Part shown: one piece after another, positions 1 through 8,784 of the stretch | Layout: every line of letters begins with the position of its first letter | Position numbering within the stretch: position 1 is the first letter of the stretch | NCBI GenBank assembly: GCA_913020735.1 | Contig: CAJWBN010000004.1 | Location: 1-44,654, forward strand | Length of the DNA stretch: 44,654 nt | From: an uncultured Acidimicrobiaceae bacterium | Lineage (GTDB): Bacteria > Actinomycetota > Acidimicrobiia > Acidimicrobiales > Poriferisodalaceae | Reading direction: 5' to 3' | Program-made: the position numbers and the translations under genes | The notes under the pieces: generated by a model | The model's input: only the letters and a program-made list of their open reading frames with translations | Database searches by the model: none | Told to the model about the DNA's origin: nothing

Positions 1-1
1 A

Positions 2-889
2 TTGCGCATGATGCAACAAGCCGCAGAAAATGGCTCATTGATCCAAATGCATGCAGAAAATGGGATAGCGATCGATGTTCTGCGAGAACAAGCGGTCGAA
101 CGAGGCGATGTCGCCCCCCTTTTCCACGGCACCACTCGAACCCCAATCTTGGAAGCTGAAGCTGTCCACCGAGCGATTGCACTATCAGAAGTGGCTGGGT
201 CACCTCTCTACATCGTTCATTTGTCTTCGGCGAACGCGCTTGAAGAAGTCGTGGCCGCCAGAGATCGAGGACTGAATGTGTTTGCTGAAACTTGTCCTCA
301 ATATCTCTTTTTAGATTTGAGTGACCTTGAGAGAAGCGAGTTCGAAGGATCAAAATTTGTTTGCTCGCCACCACTCCGCCCACAGGAGCACCAAGAACAT
401 TTATGGCGAGGATTACGAACGAATGATTTGCAGGTAGTGGCAACTGACCACTGTCCGTTTTGCTGGGAACAAAAAGAACTTGGACGTGAAGATTTCCGAA
501 ACATCCCGAATGGTCTCCCGACGTTGGAGCACAGAATGGAGTTGATGTATCAGGGAGCGGTAGCGGAGGGTCGACTGTCATTAAACCGTTGGGTTGAGAT
601 TTGCTCCAGAGCGCCGGCGAAAATGTTTGGTTTGTACCCCCGTAAGGGGACAATCGCACCAGGTTCTGATGCTGACATCGTTATTTTTGATCCAAATAGT
701 CCCCACGTGTTGTCAGTCGAGACCCACCATATGAATGTTGACTACTCCTGTTATGAAGGCATGACAATGACTGGACGAGTTGAAAAAGTGCTGCTCCGCG
801 GCAAGCTAATCATTGATGGAGCTGACTATTTGGGCAAGAAATCTGACGGTGGATACCTTGTGCGAGATATCAGTTCTAACTTGTTCTGA
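2..889 (+). CDS. Dihydropyrimidinase / D-hydantoinase family amidohydrolase, 3' part
   Basis: The N-terminus is cut off by the window edge; 295 codons of a usual 450-480 are visible. The family opens cyclic amides (hydantoins, dihydropyrimidines) with two zinc ions in the cytoplasm. Seen here are the metal-ligand histidines in MHAENG (about residue 17) and IVHLSS (about 73), and the aspartate in ATDHCPF (about 147). Also present is the C-terminal amidohydrolase beta-sandwich signature, IAPGSDADIVIFDP. The N-terminal HxH and the carboxylated lysine would lie outside the window. The context of sulfatases and other hydrolases suggests scavenging of organic nitrogen, but the substrate cannot be read from the sequence. 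The family call is firm. Hydantoinase versus dihydropyrimidinase versus phenylhydantoinase is open. Confidence 0.9.
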   Translation: MRMMQQAAENGSLIQMHAENGIAIDVLREQAVERGDVAPLFHGTTRTPILEAEAVHRAIALSEVAGSPLYIVHLSSANALEEVVAARDRGLNVFAETCPQYLFLDLSDLERSEFEGSKFVCSPPLRPQEHQEHLWRGLRTNDLQVVATDHCPFCWEQKELGREDFRNIPNGLPTLEHRMELMYQGAVAEGRLSLNRWVEICSRAPAKMFGLYPRKGTIAPGSDADIVIFDPNSPHVLSVETHHMNVDYSCYEGMTMTGRVEKVLLRGKLIIDGADYLGKKSDGGYLVRDISSNLF

Positions 890-920
890 GCCAGAGGGTC
901 CGTAGCTCTAGAATTTGAGT

Positions 921-1037
921 ATGAGCAAGGTTAAAAAGTTTGTTCCCAAAGCTGACTGGGGCTTGATGGGTCCTCGTTCCACAATCATCGGGGTGGCATT
1001 TGTAGCGTTGGTTATTGTTTTGGCATTTAGCCGTTAA
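921..1037 (+). CDS. Small single-helix membrane protein (38 aa)
   Basis: This is a short ORF in the gap after the hydantoinase: ATG at 921, TAA at 1035-1037. The first 20 residues are basic and polar (SKVKKFVPKADWG). They are followed by one hydrophobic helix of about 16 residues ending in AFSR, the layout of a small membrane protein with its N-terminus probably inside. No clear Shine-Dalgarno sequence lies before the ATG. It sits 31 bases after the hydantoinase stop on the same strand and could be co-transcribed. I do not recognise a family. It is supported by composition and position only, so it could be a chance ORF. Confidence 0.45.
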   Translation: MSKVKKFVPKADWGLMGPRSTIIGVAFVALVIVLAFSR

Positions 1038-1118
1038 CTAGTCACGCTGTGGGATGAGACCCTGGTGCCCAATCACTGAGAATCGGAAATAGATCCTGAC
1101 TCGGCCTAGGATCCCGCG

Positions 1119-2822
1119 ATGGGGAACACACAGACGTTTACTGATGAAAAGTCTGATGTCGTAGCTGACGCACGAGGCGGTATCGCACACCGATCACTGC
1201 ACGAACACACTGAGCGCCTAGCGCCACAGATGTATGAAGTCACATCCGGGGTGTGGTGTCTTGTAGGGAATGGTCTGTCTAATCAGACCTTTATCAAGGC
1301 TCCGGAAGGCATCATCGCGATCGACACCGGCGAATCGATAGAAGAGATGAGCAGCGCTCTTGAGCAATTGCGATTGGTGTCCAATGAACCTGTTGTAGCT
1401 GTCGTTTACACCCACTTCCATTATGTGAATGGGACGGCTGCTCTGATGGAGAAAGAACCCATTGAGGAGATATGGGGCCATGAACGGATTAGCCACAATC
1501 TTGAGCGATCAGCGACTGAAATAGCGCCCGCCTACAACAGAGGGCTAATAGAACAATTTGGAATCCAAATGCCCGAAGATGGGCCTGACAGAGTAGTAAA
1601 TGTAGGGCTTGGTCTTGCCTATCGAATGGCCCATCACGCCCCCTCTACGCCCGGCCACATTCCAGCCGACCACATCTTTTCTGGAGATTGTTCTGTCGAA
1701 ATCGCTGGATTAGAAATGATCGTTACAGAGGCGCCTTCGGACGCTGATGACTCAGTGACCCTTTATTTCCCGGCGCTTCAGGTAGCAGTCCAAAATCTCG
1801 TCTGGCCAGCCCTATTTAATGTCTTTGCTATTCGGGGCGAAGAATACAGAGACCCCCGATCGCTTATAAGAGGCATTGACCATCTCCGTACCCTCAACCT
1901 GGAACATCTCATCGCAACGCATGGCCCACCACTGTCTGGGGCTGAGGAAATACAGCAAAGAGTGACCGCATACCGAGATTCAATACAGTTTCTCTGGGAT
2001 CAAACGGTGCGTTGGACCAATAGAGGCGCGACCGGACCCGAAATAGCACACAAGGTTCAACTCCCAGCCATATATGACGAGGATTGGTTGACGAAACAGC
2101 ACTACGGCTTAGCCGAACACCATGTTCGACAGATCCGATCGGGGCTGTTTGGGTTTTTCGATGGAGACCCGGTTGCACTGCTGCCGTTAGACACTGCTGA
2201 AGAAGCGGAACGAATGGTTTCTGCCATGGGAGGCCCGGATCGGGTTCGAAATATGTGCATCGAGGCCTTAAAAGGATCTCAAAATGACCTTCGTTGGGCT
2301 ATTTCGCTAGCAGGTCGTCTTGTTCGCTGCGAAGGGGCGACAGAAACTGATCGAGAGTTGCTCGCCAGAGCTCTTCGTACTGCGGCCCAACACACAACAT
2401 CATCCAATCTTCGCAACTGGTGCATAAGTCGGGCACTGGAACTAGAAGGCGAAGTTGACGGCGCCAGGCTCAACACCCATCGCTTTAGCCGACGACAAGT
2501 TGAGAGGTGGTCGACAGACACCGCAGTGTCCGTACTCAGAGTGCTAGTCGATCCCGACCGTTTAAACGGAATTGCTGTTCACCTCACAGTTGAACTCGAC
2601 GATGAACGAACAGGTATTCATTTTCGAAACCACGTGGCGTGCCCGACCGATGGGCAAGATGGCGATGCGGTCCTATCAGGTAGCAGAGCAATCTGGAACC
2701 AGATTCTCACAGGATCAGGTGACTTGCGGTCAGCCATAAACTCTGGGGATATGGTGCTGGAAGGTGACCTAGTCGCAGCAACGAGTGCCTTGCAGTCAAT
2801 CGACCACCCAGGGTTCCAATGA
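1119..2822 (+). CDS. Alkylsulfatase-like metallo-beta-lactamase-fold protein
   Basis: This 567-residue protein has the overall plan of SdsA1-type alkylsulfatases: an N-terminal MBL domain, a helical dimerisation domain (roughly 280-410) and a C-terminal SCP2-like lipid-binding domain (roughly 440-567). Family members hydrolyse primary or secondary alkyl sulfates such as SDS. The metal motif is unusual. Where the family has HxHxDH, this protein reads THFHYVNG (residues about 97-104), so two ligands differ (D to V, H to N). The glutamate ligands of the family also appear replaced in the YFPALQVAVQN stretch, while a late histidine (ATHGPP) is kept. It may use one metal, be inactive, or belong to a divergent subfamily. 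No signal peptide is evident. The stop overlaps the next ATG (ATGA), so it is translationally coupled to the sulfatase. Confidence 0.8.
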   Translation: MGNTQTFTDEKSDVVADARGGIAHRSLHEHTERLAPQMYEVTSGVWCLVGNGLSNQTFIKAPEGIIAIDTGESIEEMSSALEQLRLVSNEPVVAVVYTHFHYVNGTAALMEKEPIEEIWGHERISHNLERSATEIAPAYNRGLIEQFGIQMPEDGPDRVVNVGLGLAYRMAHHAPSTPGHIPADHIFSGDCSVEIAGLEMIVTEAPSDADDSVTLYFPALQVAVQNLVWPALFNVFAIRGEEYRDPRSLIRGIDHLRTLNLEHLIATHGPPLSGAEEIQQRVTAYRDSIQFLWDQTVRWTNRGATGPEIAHKVQLPAIYDEDWLTKQHYGLAEHHVRQIRSGLFGFFDGDPVALLPLDTAEEAERMVSAMGGPDRVRNMCIEALKGSQNDLRWAISLAGRLVRCEGATETDRELLARALRTAAQHTTSSNLRNWCISRALELEGEVDGARLNTHRFSRRQVERWSTDTAVSVLRVLVDPDRLNGIAVHLTVELDDERTGIHFRNHVACPTDGQDGDAVLSGSRAIWNQILTGSGDLRSAINSGDMVLEGDLVAATSALQSIDHPGFQ

Positions 2823-5134
2823 CAGACAATTTGCCGAAAGCGACACCTCCCTTTAGCGGACGGATTGATCGACTCCTTGAAGGCTCAGAAGCTAGACGTC
2901 TTGAAGCGCCCTCAGTGCCAGAAAAGGCACCCAACATTTTGCTGGTCATGTTGGACGATGTCGGGTTCGGTTCATTTTCATCATTCGGTGGACCAGTCGA
3001 ATCACCGGGATTTCAAAGCGTCGCTAATAACGGTCTTCTGTATAACCAATTTCACACAACAGCTCTTTGTTCACCCACTCGAGCAGCTTTGCTGACAGGG
3101 AGACAACACCACAGTGTTCATATGGGAGGGATTACTGAAATCGCTAACTCCTTTCCTGGATATGACTCTCAGATACCTGCTGAAGCTGCGACTGTGGCCC
3201 AAATACTTCAAATGTCAGGCTATGGAACTTCATGCTTTGGCAAATGGCACTTAACTCCATCATGGGAACAGGGACCAGCAGGACCATACGACCGTTGGCC
3301 AACCGGCATGGGTTTTGATCGTTTCTACGGGATCATTGGAGCCGAGGCATCGCATTGGGAACCAGCTGCCTATGACCAGACCACCCCAATCTCGCCCCAC
3401 ATCAACCGACCCGACTACCACCTCACTGAAGATCTGGCTGATCAAGCGATCAATTGGATGGAACGCCATAGGGTCTCAGCGCCTGATCGACCCTGGTTCT
3501 GTTACTTCTCTACCCCAGCAGTCCATGCTCCCCACCACGCGCCGCCCGATTGGATCGAAAAGTACCGTGGCAAATTTGATGCTGGATGGGATGACTTAAG
3601 AAAGGAAATCTTCGCTCGACAACTTCAGCTCGGCGTCATCCCAGAAAATACGAACCTCACAGCACGTCCGGACGAAATCCCTGCATGGGATGAATACCCA
3701 GAACGCTATCGACCTGTCGCTTCCCGGCTGATGGAATGCTTCGCCGGTTTCCTCGCCCACACCGACCACCACATTGGACGCGTCATCGACGCGGCCAGAG
3801 CCCAAGAGAGAGACACTCTTGTTATATATCTCTCCGGCGACAATGGAGCTTCTGCTGAAGGCACTATCCACGGAGCGTGGAGCGCCCCATCGTTCCAAAA
3901 TGGTGTGCACGAAGACCCCGAATGGCTTCTCGAACATATTGATGACTTCGGAACTGCAAAATGTGAGAACCATTTCAACGTTGGCTGGGCCTGGGCGCTT
4001 GATTCTCCATTTCAATGGATGAAACAAGTTGCCTCGCATTTTGGGGGCACACGAAACGGCCTTGCCGTTGAATGGCCAGGCCACATAGACGATAAGGGCG
4101 GGCTGCGATCACAGTTCCATCACGTAGTCGATATCGCCCCAACAATTCTTGAAGCGGCAGGCATCACCACCCCAGACACCGTGAACGGAATAGCTCAAAT
4201 GCCTTTGGACGGTATTCCCATGGGGTATTCATATGCCAACGATGGACCCAGTAACCGAACTGCTCAATATTTTGAAATTCTGGGTAACCGAGCCATGTAC
4301 AACGATGGTTGGATCGCGTCCTGCTTCCACGGTCGAGTCCCATGGATACGCATGCAAGGGTTTGAATTCGATGGCCCACAAGAACAGTGGGAGCTCTATG
4401 ACATTAAAAATGACTTCTCACAATCAATTGATTTAGCTGACGAACATCCCGACCTTCTCCAACAGCTCGTAAACCTGTTCGATTCCGAAGCGAAGCGATT
4501 TGGTGTCTACCCACTGCGAGACGCGGGGTCTAGAAGAGGCGGTGAACTCGGAGTACCACACGCTCTCGGTGGCTCGCGAAGCATGACGTACACCACTGCT
4601 CACGTGAGAATGCCCGAAAGTGTTGTCGTTCGTCTCAAAAATTGCTCCTGGCGCATCACCGGAGACATAGAAACCAGAGACAAAGACAAGGGAGTGATTG
4701 CATGCCAGGGTGGCAACATGTCGGGCTGGTCAATGTGGCTTGACAATGGGACTCCCAACTTCACCTACAACTGCTTCGGTCACGAGATCACTACCTTGAC
4801 CGGAGTTGCGCTTAGTCCAGGCGTGCACCAGGTTGAAGCAATCTTCGATTATGACGGTGGATTTGGCAAAGGAGGGGAATTAGTTCTCACGGTCGACGGC
4901 AGGGCTATAGCTCACGAACGCCTTGACCGGACCGTCCCCATAGGGTTTTCGATGAGTGGCGAAACCTTCGACGTTGGAACTGACGCCGGATCACCAGTAG
5001 GTCCCTACCCACACGATTATGAGTGCACAGCGACTATTAACGGGGTCACCCTCACCCGCCTCAGTGAACCCGGTGACGCAGTCCGAGCAGCTGAACGAGA
5101 AGGCCTTCTTCGAGCTGGGTTCAGCACCCAATAG
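2819..5134 (+). CDS. Arylsulfatase-type sulfatase (formylglycine-dependent)
   Basis: This 771-residue type I sulfatase cleaves sulfate esters. The N-terminal metal site is ILLVMLDDVGFG (about residues 40-51, paired Asp). The catalytic segment is CSPTRAALLTGR starting near residue 84; its Cys is expected to be oxidised to formylglycine. The motif has Thr in place of the commoner Ser of CxPSR. A further metal-binding segment, LSGDNGA, lies near 340. The length and the C-terminal beta-rich extension after about residue 570 match the long arylsulfatases that include the PAS/AtsA group. No signal peptide is seen, suggesting cytoplasmic action. No formylglycine-generating enzyme is in the window. 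The start is ATG at 2819, overlapping the upstream stop. The pairing implies both proteins handle organosulfates. Confidence 0.92.
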   Translation: MTDNLPKATPPFSGRIDRLLEGSEARRLEAPSVPEKAPNILLVMLDDVGFGSFSSFGGPVESPGFQSVANNGLLYNQFHTTALCSPTRAALLTGRQHHSVHMGGITEIANSFPGYDSQIPAEAATVAQILQMSGYGTSCFGKWHLTPSWEQGPAGPYDRWPTGMGFDRFYGIIGAEASHWEPAAYDQTTPISPHINRPDYHLTEDLADQAINWMERHRVSAPDRPWFCYFSTPAVHAPHHAPPDWIEKYRGKFDAGWDDLRKEIFARQLQLGVIPENTNLTARPDEIPAWDEYPERYRPVASRLMECFAGFLAHTDHHIGRVIDAARAQERDTLVIYLSGDNGASAEGTIHGAWSAPSFQNGVHEDPEWLLEHIDDFGTAKCENHFNVGWAWALDSPFQWMKQVASHFGGTRNGLAVEWPGHIDDKGGLRSQFHHVVDIAPTILEAAGITTPDTVNGIAQMPLDGIPMGYSYANDGPSNRTAQYFEILGNRAMYNDGWIASCFHGRVPWIRMQGFEFDGPQEQWELYDIKNDFSQSIDLADEHPDLLQQLVNLFDSEAKRFGVYPLRDAGSRRGGELGVPHALGGSRSMTYTTAHVRMPESVVVRLKNCSWRITGDIETRDKDKGVIACQGGNMSGWSMWLDNGTPNFTYNCFGHEITTLTGVALSPGVHQVEAIFDYDGGFGKGGELVLTVDGRAIAHERLDRTVPIGFSMSGETFDVGTDAGSPVGPYPHDYECTATINGVTLTRLSEPGDAVRAAEREGLLRAGFSTQ

Positions 5135-5143
5135 CAAGCAGAG

Positions 5144-6445
5144 TCAATCGTTGGATGCAACAACAGCGGACTCGATCAGTGGATATAACTGTTCGGCGAG
5201 TTGATTCCCTATATCCGACGTACTTTCCACAATTAGATAGACGCCAAATCCATCGTCCGGTTGGATCCACGCAGTCGAGCCGTAAAGACCAGGATCTCTC
5301 AAACGCCTCGGACCCGGATTGTCTGAAGCCTCCGGTGCTGCCCCACCATAATTAACAATTTCTTTTGTCCACCAGCCCAATCCATAACCGATAGGTGATC
5401 TGTACATTTCACCGGATCGGGTTTGTTGCATTATCTCGACGCCCTCTTCCGATAACACTTGTTGACCGTTGCACTTTCCGTAATTGAGATGCATAGAGAG
5501 AAGTTTCCCGTAGTCACCTGTTGTTGCATAAGCACCGCCCCCAATGTGTGGATTATCGGTTGGTGGCAACAACGACAGATCACCATCCCAGTCGGGGTAA
5601 TCCCCACTGATCGCGCGAAGCGGAATCCATGGGCTCGTATAACCAAAAGATTTGAGACCACATGGCTCAACGTATATTTCGTGGATTAACTCAGACCAAC
5701 TCTTACCTGATGCCACCTCAGCCACAGCGCCAGCAATCTGCCATGACATCCCCCCGTACCGGAATTGAGAGTCTGGGGAAACGGTTCTTGGATCAGACGC
5801 TGCAATTGAAAGTCCGTCGCTCGCGCACTTCTGTAGCGAAGTAGTAGGAAGAAACATACAAATATATAGAGCATCGTCAGCCCGAAGCCCGGGAATCCCT
5901 GAGCTTCCGGAGAGCAATTGCGCTGATGTGATGTTGCCCAGGCGGCCTGCATAATTGACCACATCGCTGATCGGTGCCTCAAGGTCCAGTAGTCCTCGGT
6001 CGTGCAGGTGCACCAGAACCCCTGCACTGACCACTTTGCTTGTAGAAGCGATGAGAGAGATTCGATCACTGGAGAATTCGCCCCAGTGGTTGTGGTAGCG
6101 AACGCCGTGATCACGATCAACGACAATCAGCCCGGCGCCGTTCAAGTTTTTGTTGGAAACGAAATTTTCTACCGCTGCCGTGACTTCTGCGAAACTTTCG
6201 GGAATTTTTGTCATTTCATATTCGAGTAGCTGTGGCTCAGAAACTGAGGTACTAGTCATCGCTGCGCTTTTAACTGATGATGAAGGAGCAGAGATTTCAA
6301 TCCTCGTTGCCTTGTCATTCGGAGATGTAGTCGGCGTCTCTTCTATGACTTGATCTGTCGCATCTGTTGCAACTGGGTTATTTCCGTCGCATGCCGTCAG
6401 GGGTAAGAAAGCAAACAGACAAACAAGTGGCCGAATAGAAGTCAT
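5144..6445 (-). CDS. Lipoprotein serine hydrolase of the beta-lactamase (class C/EstB) family
   Basis: This 433-residue protein starts at the ATG at 6443-6445. A longer in-frame ORF runs further upstream, but this ATG gives a clean lipoprotein signal peptide (PLVCLFAFLPLTAC, lipobox LTAC with the modified Cys near residue 19). It also overlaps the upstream stop as ATGA. The catalytic SxxK is in IASTSKVV (Ser about 133) and the Tyr motif is in RYGGMSW (about 229). The family includes class C beta-lactamases, D-stereospecific peptidases and EstB-type esterases. Genuine AmpC enzymes are usually smaller and lack the acidic, Thr/Ser-rich linker seen after the lipobox. A secreted esterase or peptidase anchored to the membrane is the best guess. 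Its job beside the kinase and PLP enzyme is unknown. Confidence 0.85.
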   Translation of the reverse strand: MTSIRPLVCLFAFLPLTACDGNNPVATDATDQVIEETPTTSPNDKATRIEISAPSSSVKSAAMTSTSVSEPQLLEYEMTKIPESFAEVTAAVENFVSNKNLNGAGLIVVDRDHGVRYHNHWGEFSSDRISLIASTSKVVSAGVLVHLHDRGLLDLEAPISDVVNYAGRLGNITSAQLLSGSSGIPGLRADDALYICMFLPTTSLQKCASDGLSIAASDPRTVSPDSQFRYGGMSWQIAGAVAEVASGKSWSELIHEIYVEPCGLKSFGYTSPWIPLRAISGDYPDWDGDLSLLPPTDNPHIGGGAYATTGDYGKLLSMHLNYGKCNGQQVLSEEGVEIMQQTRSGEMYRSPIGYGLGWWTKEIVNYGGAAPEASDNPGPRRLRDPGLYGSTAWIQPDDGFGVYLIVESTSDIGNQLAEQLYPLIESAVVASND

Positions 6446-7473
6446 AAGTCCAAGATCAGATTTTCGACTGCTTGTTCTGCGGCCTCGATCACAGTGGGGA
6501 AGTACTCGTACGCGGGTAGTTCTGGTCGAGCGTCTAACCATCCAACGATCATCAAGCTTCGCACGACCAGGAAAGTATCAATCGAATCTATTTCCTCATT
6601 ATCCATTTCATAGATTGAGCAATATCCCTCAAGAAAAGCTTCCCGTGCGCGAGAAAACCATGGTTCACCAATGCCGGGGTGGAGAGCAACTGCGGCCTCA
6701 TGGGCGAACCAGCCATGCCCAGCGTCATCGAAGTCGATGATTGTTAAATCGTGGTTGTCGCGCATGATATTCCCGAGATGTAGATCTGCATGAATCAGAC
6801 CGAACCGATCGCTACCGGTTGAAAGAAGGCTTAACCGATCCCGCAATACTTCTCGAGCGTCACCAAAAAGCATCTTTTGTTTGTATGTCAATGGTTCGGC
6901 TTCCCAAAAACGCCCCCATAAAGGGGCATCGCCGAGCAGTCCGTCAATATCCCATCTGCGTCTTTTAAACCCCTCAGGATGGTCCCACTGGTTCGAATGA
7001 CACCGGATGCGGGCAGCAAGTGTCCCGATTGTTTTGAAATGAGGGACTACATCTTGTGACGTGTTTGCCAGCGGTGTACCCAATGGCGCACCGTCAACCC
7101 ATTCGATTACACCGACAAAACGTTCTTCGTTCTTTACCGCATCACCAATGTTGACGGAGCAGTAATAATCGCCAGTCTCCGTTGGAAGTGCTATCGGTAC
7201 CGGCAACCCAGCATTAGCTAGCGACTCAACCCACTGAACCTCAGAGTTCAATTCTGCTAAGTCGTTATACCCGGGCCGATGTAGACGCATGACCACTTGT
7301 TCGGTTGGGCTCAACTTGATTCGACACACCACATTCTCTGTGTGGGACAGAACCTCTATCTCTGCTGGGTTGAGGTTCCAAGAAACGCAAGCGACTCTTG
7401 CAGCTTGTAAGAATTCGTCCTCTTTAGGAATCAATGAGACAGTCCTTAAAGGCTTCAACGAAAAGTTCTGCAT
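6442..7473 (-). CDS. Aminoglycoside-phosphotransferase-fold kinase (amino-alcohol/hydroxylysine kinase-like)
   Basis: This 343-residue protein has the APH/choline-kinase fold. The Brenner motif is IHADLHLGNIM (catalytic Asp about 228), followed by the Mg-binding LTIIDFDDAGHG (about 243-254). These kinases phosphorylate small hydroxyl or amino-alcohol substrates. The upstream neighbour is a class III PLP enzyme of the phospho-lyase type. That mirrors the eukaryotic hydroxylysine kinase (AGPHD1)/AGXT2L pair and known bacterial fusions of the two domains, so an amino-alcohol substrate is inferred. With ATG at 7473 the gene overlaps its neighbour by 50 bases and has no clear RBS. A TTG at 7434 is preceded by AAGGA at good spacing and would give 330 residues. 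Its stop overlaps the next ATG. Confidence 0.85.
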   Translation of the reverse strand: MQNFSLKPLRTVSLIPKEDEFLQAARVACVSWNLNPAEIEVLSHTENVVCRIKLSPTEQVVMRLHRPGYNDLAELNSEVQWVESLANAGLPVPIALPTETGDYYCSVNIGDAVKNEERFVGVIEWVDGAPLGTPLANTSQDVVPHFKTIGTLAARIRCHSNQWDHPEGFKRRRWDIDGLLGDAPLWGRFWEAEPLTYKQKMLFGDAREVLRDRLSLLSTGSDRFGLIHADLHLGNIMRDNHDLTIIDFDDAGHGWFAHEAAVALHPGIGEPWFSRAREAFLEGYCSIYEMDNEEIDSIDTFLVVRSLMIVGWLDARPELPAYEYFPTVIEAAEQAVENLILDL

Positions 7474-8686
7474 GTTTGTCTTCGAACACCAAAGGAGGAC
7501 GAATCTTGAGGACGTTGCCGTGCTGTCCGGCTTTACCTAGAAGAATAAATCGTGACTTCAAAGATTCGACCATTCTTTGAGCACCAACAACATCAGGGTT
7601 AGTGGTGTCGGGTGTTACCCAGTCAATTCCGATAAATAATCCGAGACCTCGAACGTCACCCATTTGCGGGTGCTCTCTTTGAAGTTCAGTGAGAGCGGTC
7701 ATCAAACGGGCACCAACATCTGATACCTGGTGCACTAAATCCCTATCAATAATTTCGTCGAGCACTGCTGAACCCGCCGCTGCTTGAAGAGGTGACGAAG
7801 CAAACGTGTTGAAGTAGCGGTGTGCCTCCCTGAATTTAGTGACCATCTCATGGCTAGCAGCCATCGCCGAAACAGGGAAACCGTTGCCCATCGGTTTCCC
7901 CATACAGACAACGTCAGGAGTGAAGTCGCTTACTTCATAACCCCACCATGAACCGCTGCGAGCGAAACCTGCCTGAACTTCATCAGCGATTATCAAACCT
8001 CCGGCGTCTTTGACCATTGCTGTGGCCTCAGCAAACCACCTTGCCGGAGGATTTGGCAGCCCTTCGTTCGCGAGTATTGAACACAACATCATTCCCGCAA
8101 AACCGCCTTGGTCGGCGAATGAACCAATTGTGGCCTCTAACTGGTCTAGATGTTTTTGTAGAAGTTCAGTTTCGGACAATCCGTTAGCAATCGGTCGAAA
8201 CAATTGTGGTGTTGAAATAGATTTCACACCGCTTCGCTCCACTCCCACAGGTAAACCGGATAGGCGGCTGACAAGGGAAGAATTTCCGTGGTAGGTGGCG
8301 TCAGTACAAATGATTCCCCGTCTGCCCGTTACGGTGCGAGCGAGCGTGATCGCCATTTCGGTCGATTCAGTACCGCTGCATCCCAAAATTGCTGACTCGA
8401 TCCCATCGTGATGGAGCCCGACTAAACGCTCAACGTAAGTAACGACACCTTCGTGTAAATAGCGGCTGTGGATATTGAGCGTTGCGGCTTGTTCTGCCAA
8501 GTTCTGGACAACCCTGGGATTTGCATGGCCAACGCAGGGAACGTTGTTGTATAGATCCAGATAACGGTCACCATTTAAGTTTTTTAACCACACCCCGTCG
8601 CCACTACACAAAGTCAGTGGCTCCTCATAAAAAAGAGGTGCGTGGTCGCCCATGACACGATGATGGCGGTCAAGCAGTTCACTCAT
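7424..8686 (-). CDS. Class III PLP-dependent aminotransferase family (phospho-lyase-like)
   Basis: This 420-residue class III aminotransferase-fold protein binds PLP through the Lys in CMGKPMGNGFPVSA (about residue 262), with the cofactor-binding Asp in LIIADEVQAGFAR (about 236). The N-terminal stretch LDLYNNVPCVGHANPRVV resembles the NNVxxVGHxHP signature of the AGXT2L1/AGXT2L2 branch. Members of that branch are ethanolamine-phosphate and phosphohydroxylysine phospho-lyases rather than transaminases. Linkage to an APH-type kinase supports that reading. Predicted chemistry: elimination of phosphate and ammonia from a phosphorylated amino alcohol, giving an aldehyde. An ordinary omega-aminotransferase remains possible. 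It is the first gene of the three-gene minus-strand operon and faces the divergent ABC exporter gene. Confidence 0.88.
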   Translation of the reverse strand: MSELLDRHHRVMGDHAPLFYEEPLTLCSGDGVWLKNLNGDRYLDLYNNVPCVGHANPRVVQNLAEQAATLNIHSRYLHEGVVTYVERLVGLHHDGIESAILGCSGTESTEMAITLARTVTGRRGIICTDATYHGNSSLVSRLSGLPVGVERSGVKSISTPQLFRPIANGLSETELLQKHLDQLEATIGSFADQGGFAGMMLCSILANEGLPNPPARWFAEATAMVKDAGGLIIADEVQAGFARSGSWWGYEVSDFTPDVVCMGKPMGNGFPVSAMAASHEMVTKFREAHRYFNTFASSPLQAAAGSAVLDEIIDRDLVHQVSDVGARLMTALTELQREHPQMGDVRGLGLFIGIDWVTPDTTNPDVVGAQRMVESLKSRFILLGKAGQHGNVLKIRPPLVFEDKHAELFVEAFKDCLIDS

Positions 8687-8784
8687 AGCTTTAGTCTGTC
8701 ATCCCGATGCCCGCCCGAGTTATCTGTTCATTGGGTGGTCCGCGTAAAATCGCCATAAACCTCAGACATAACTGGCTTAGATAT

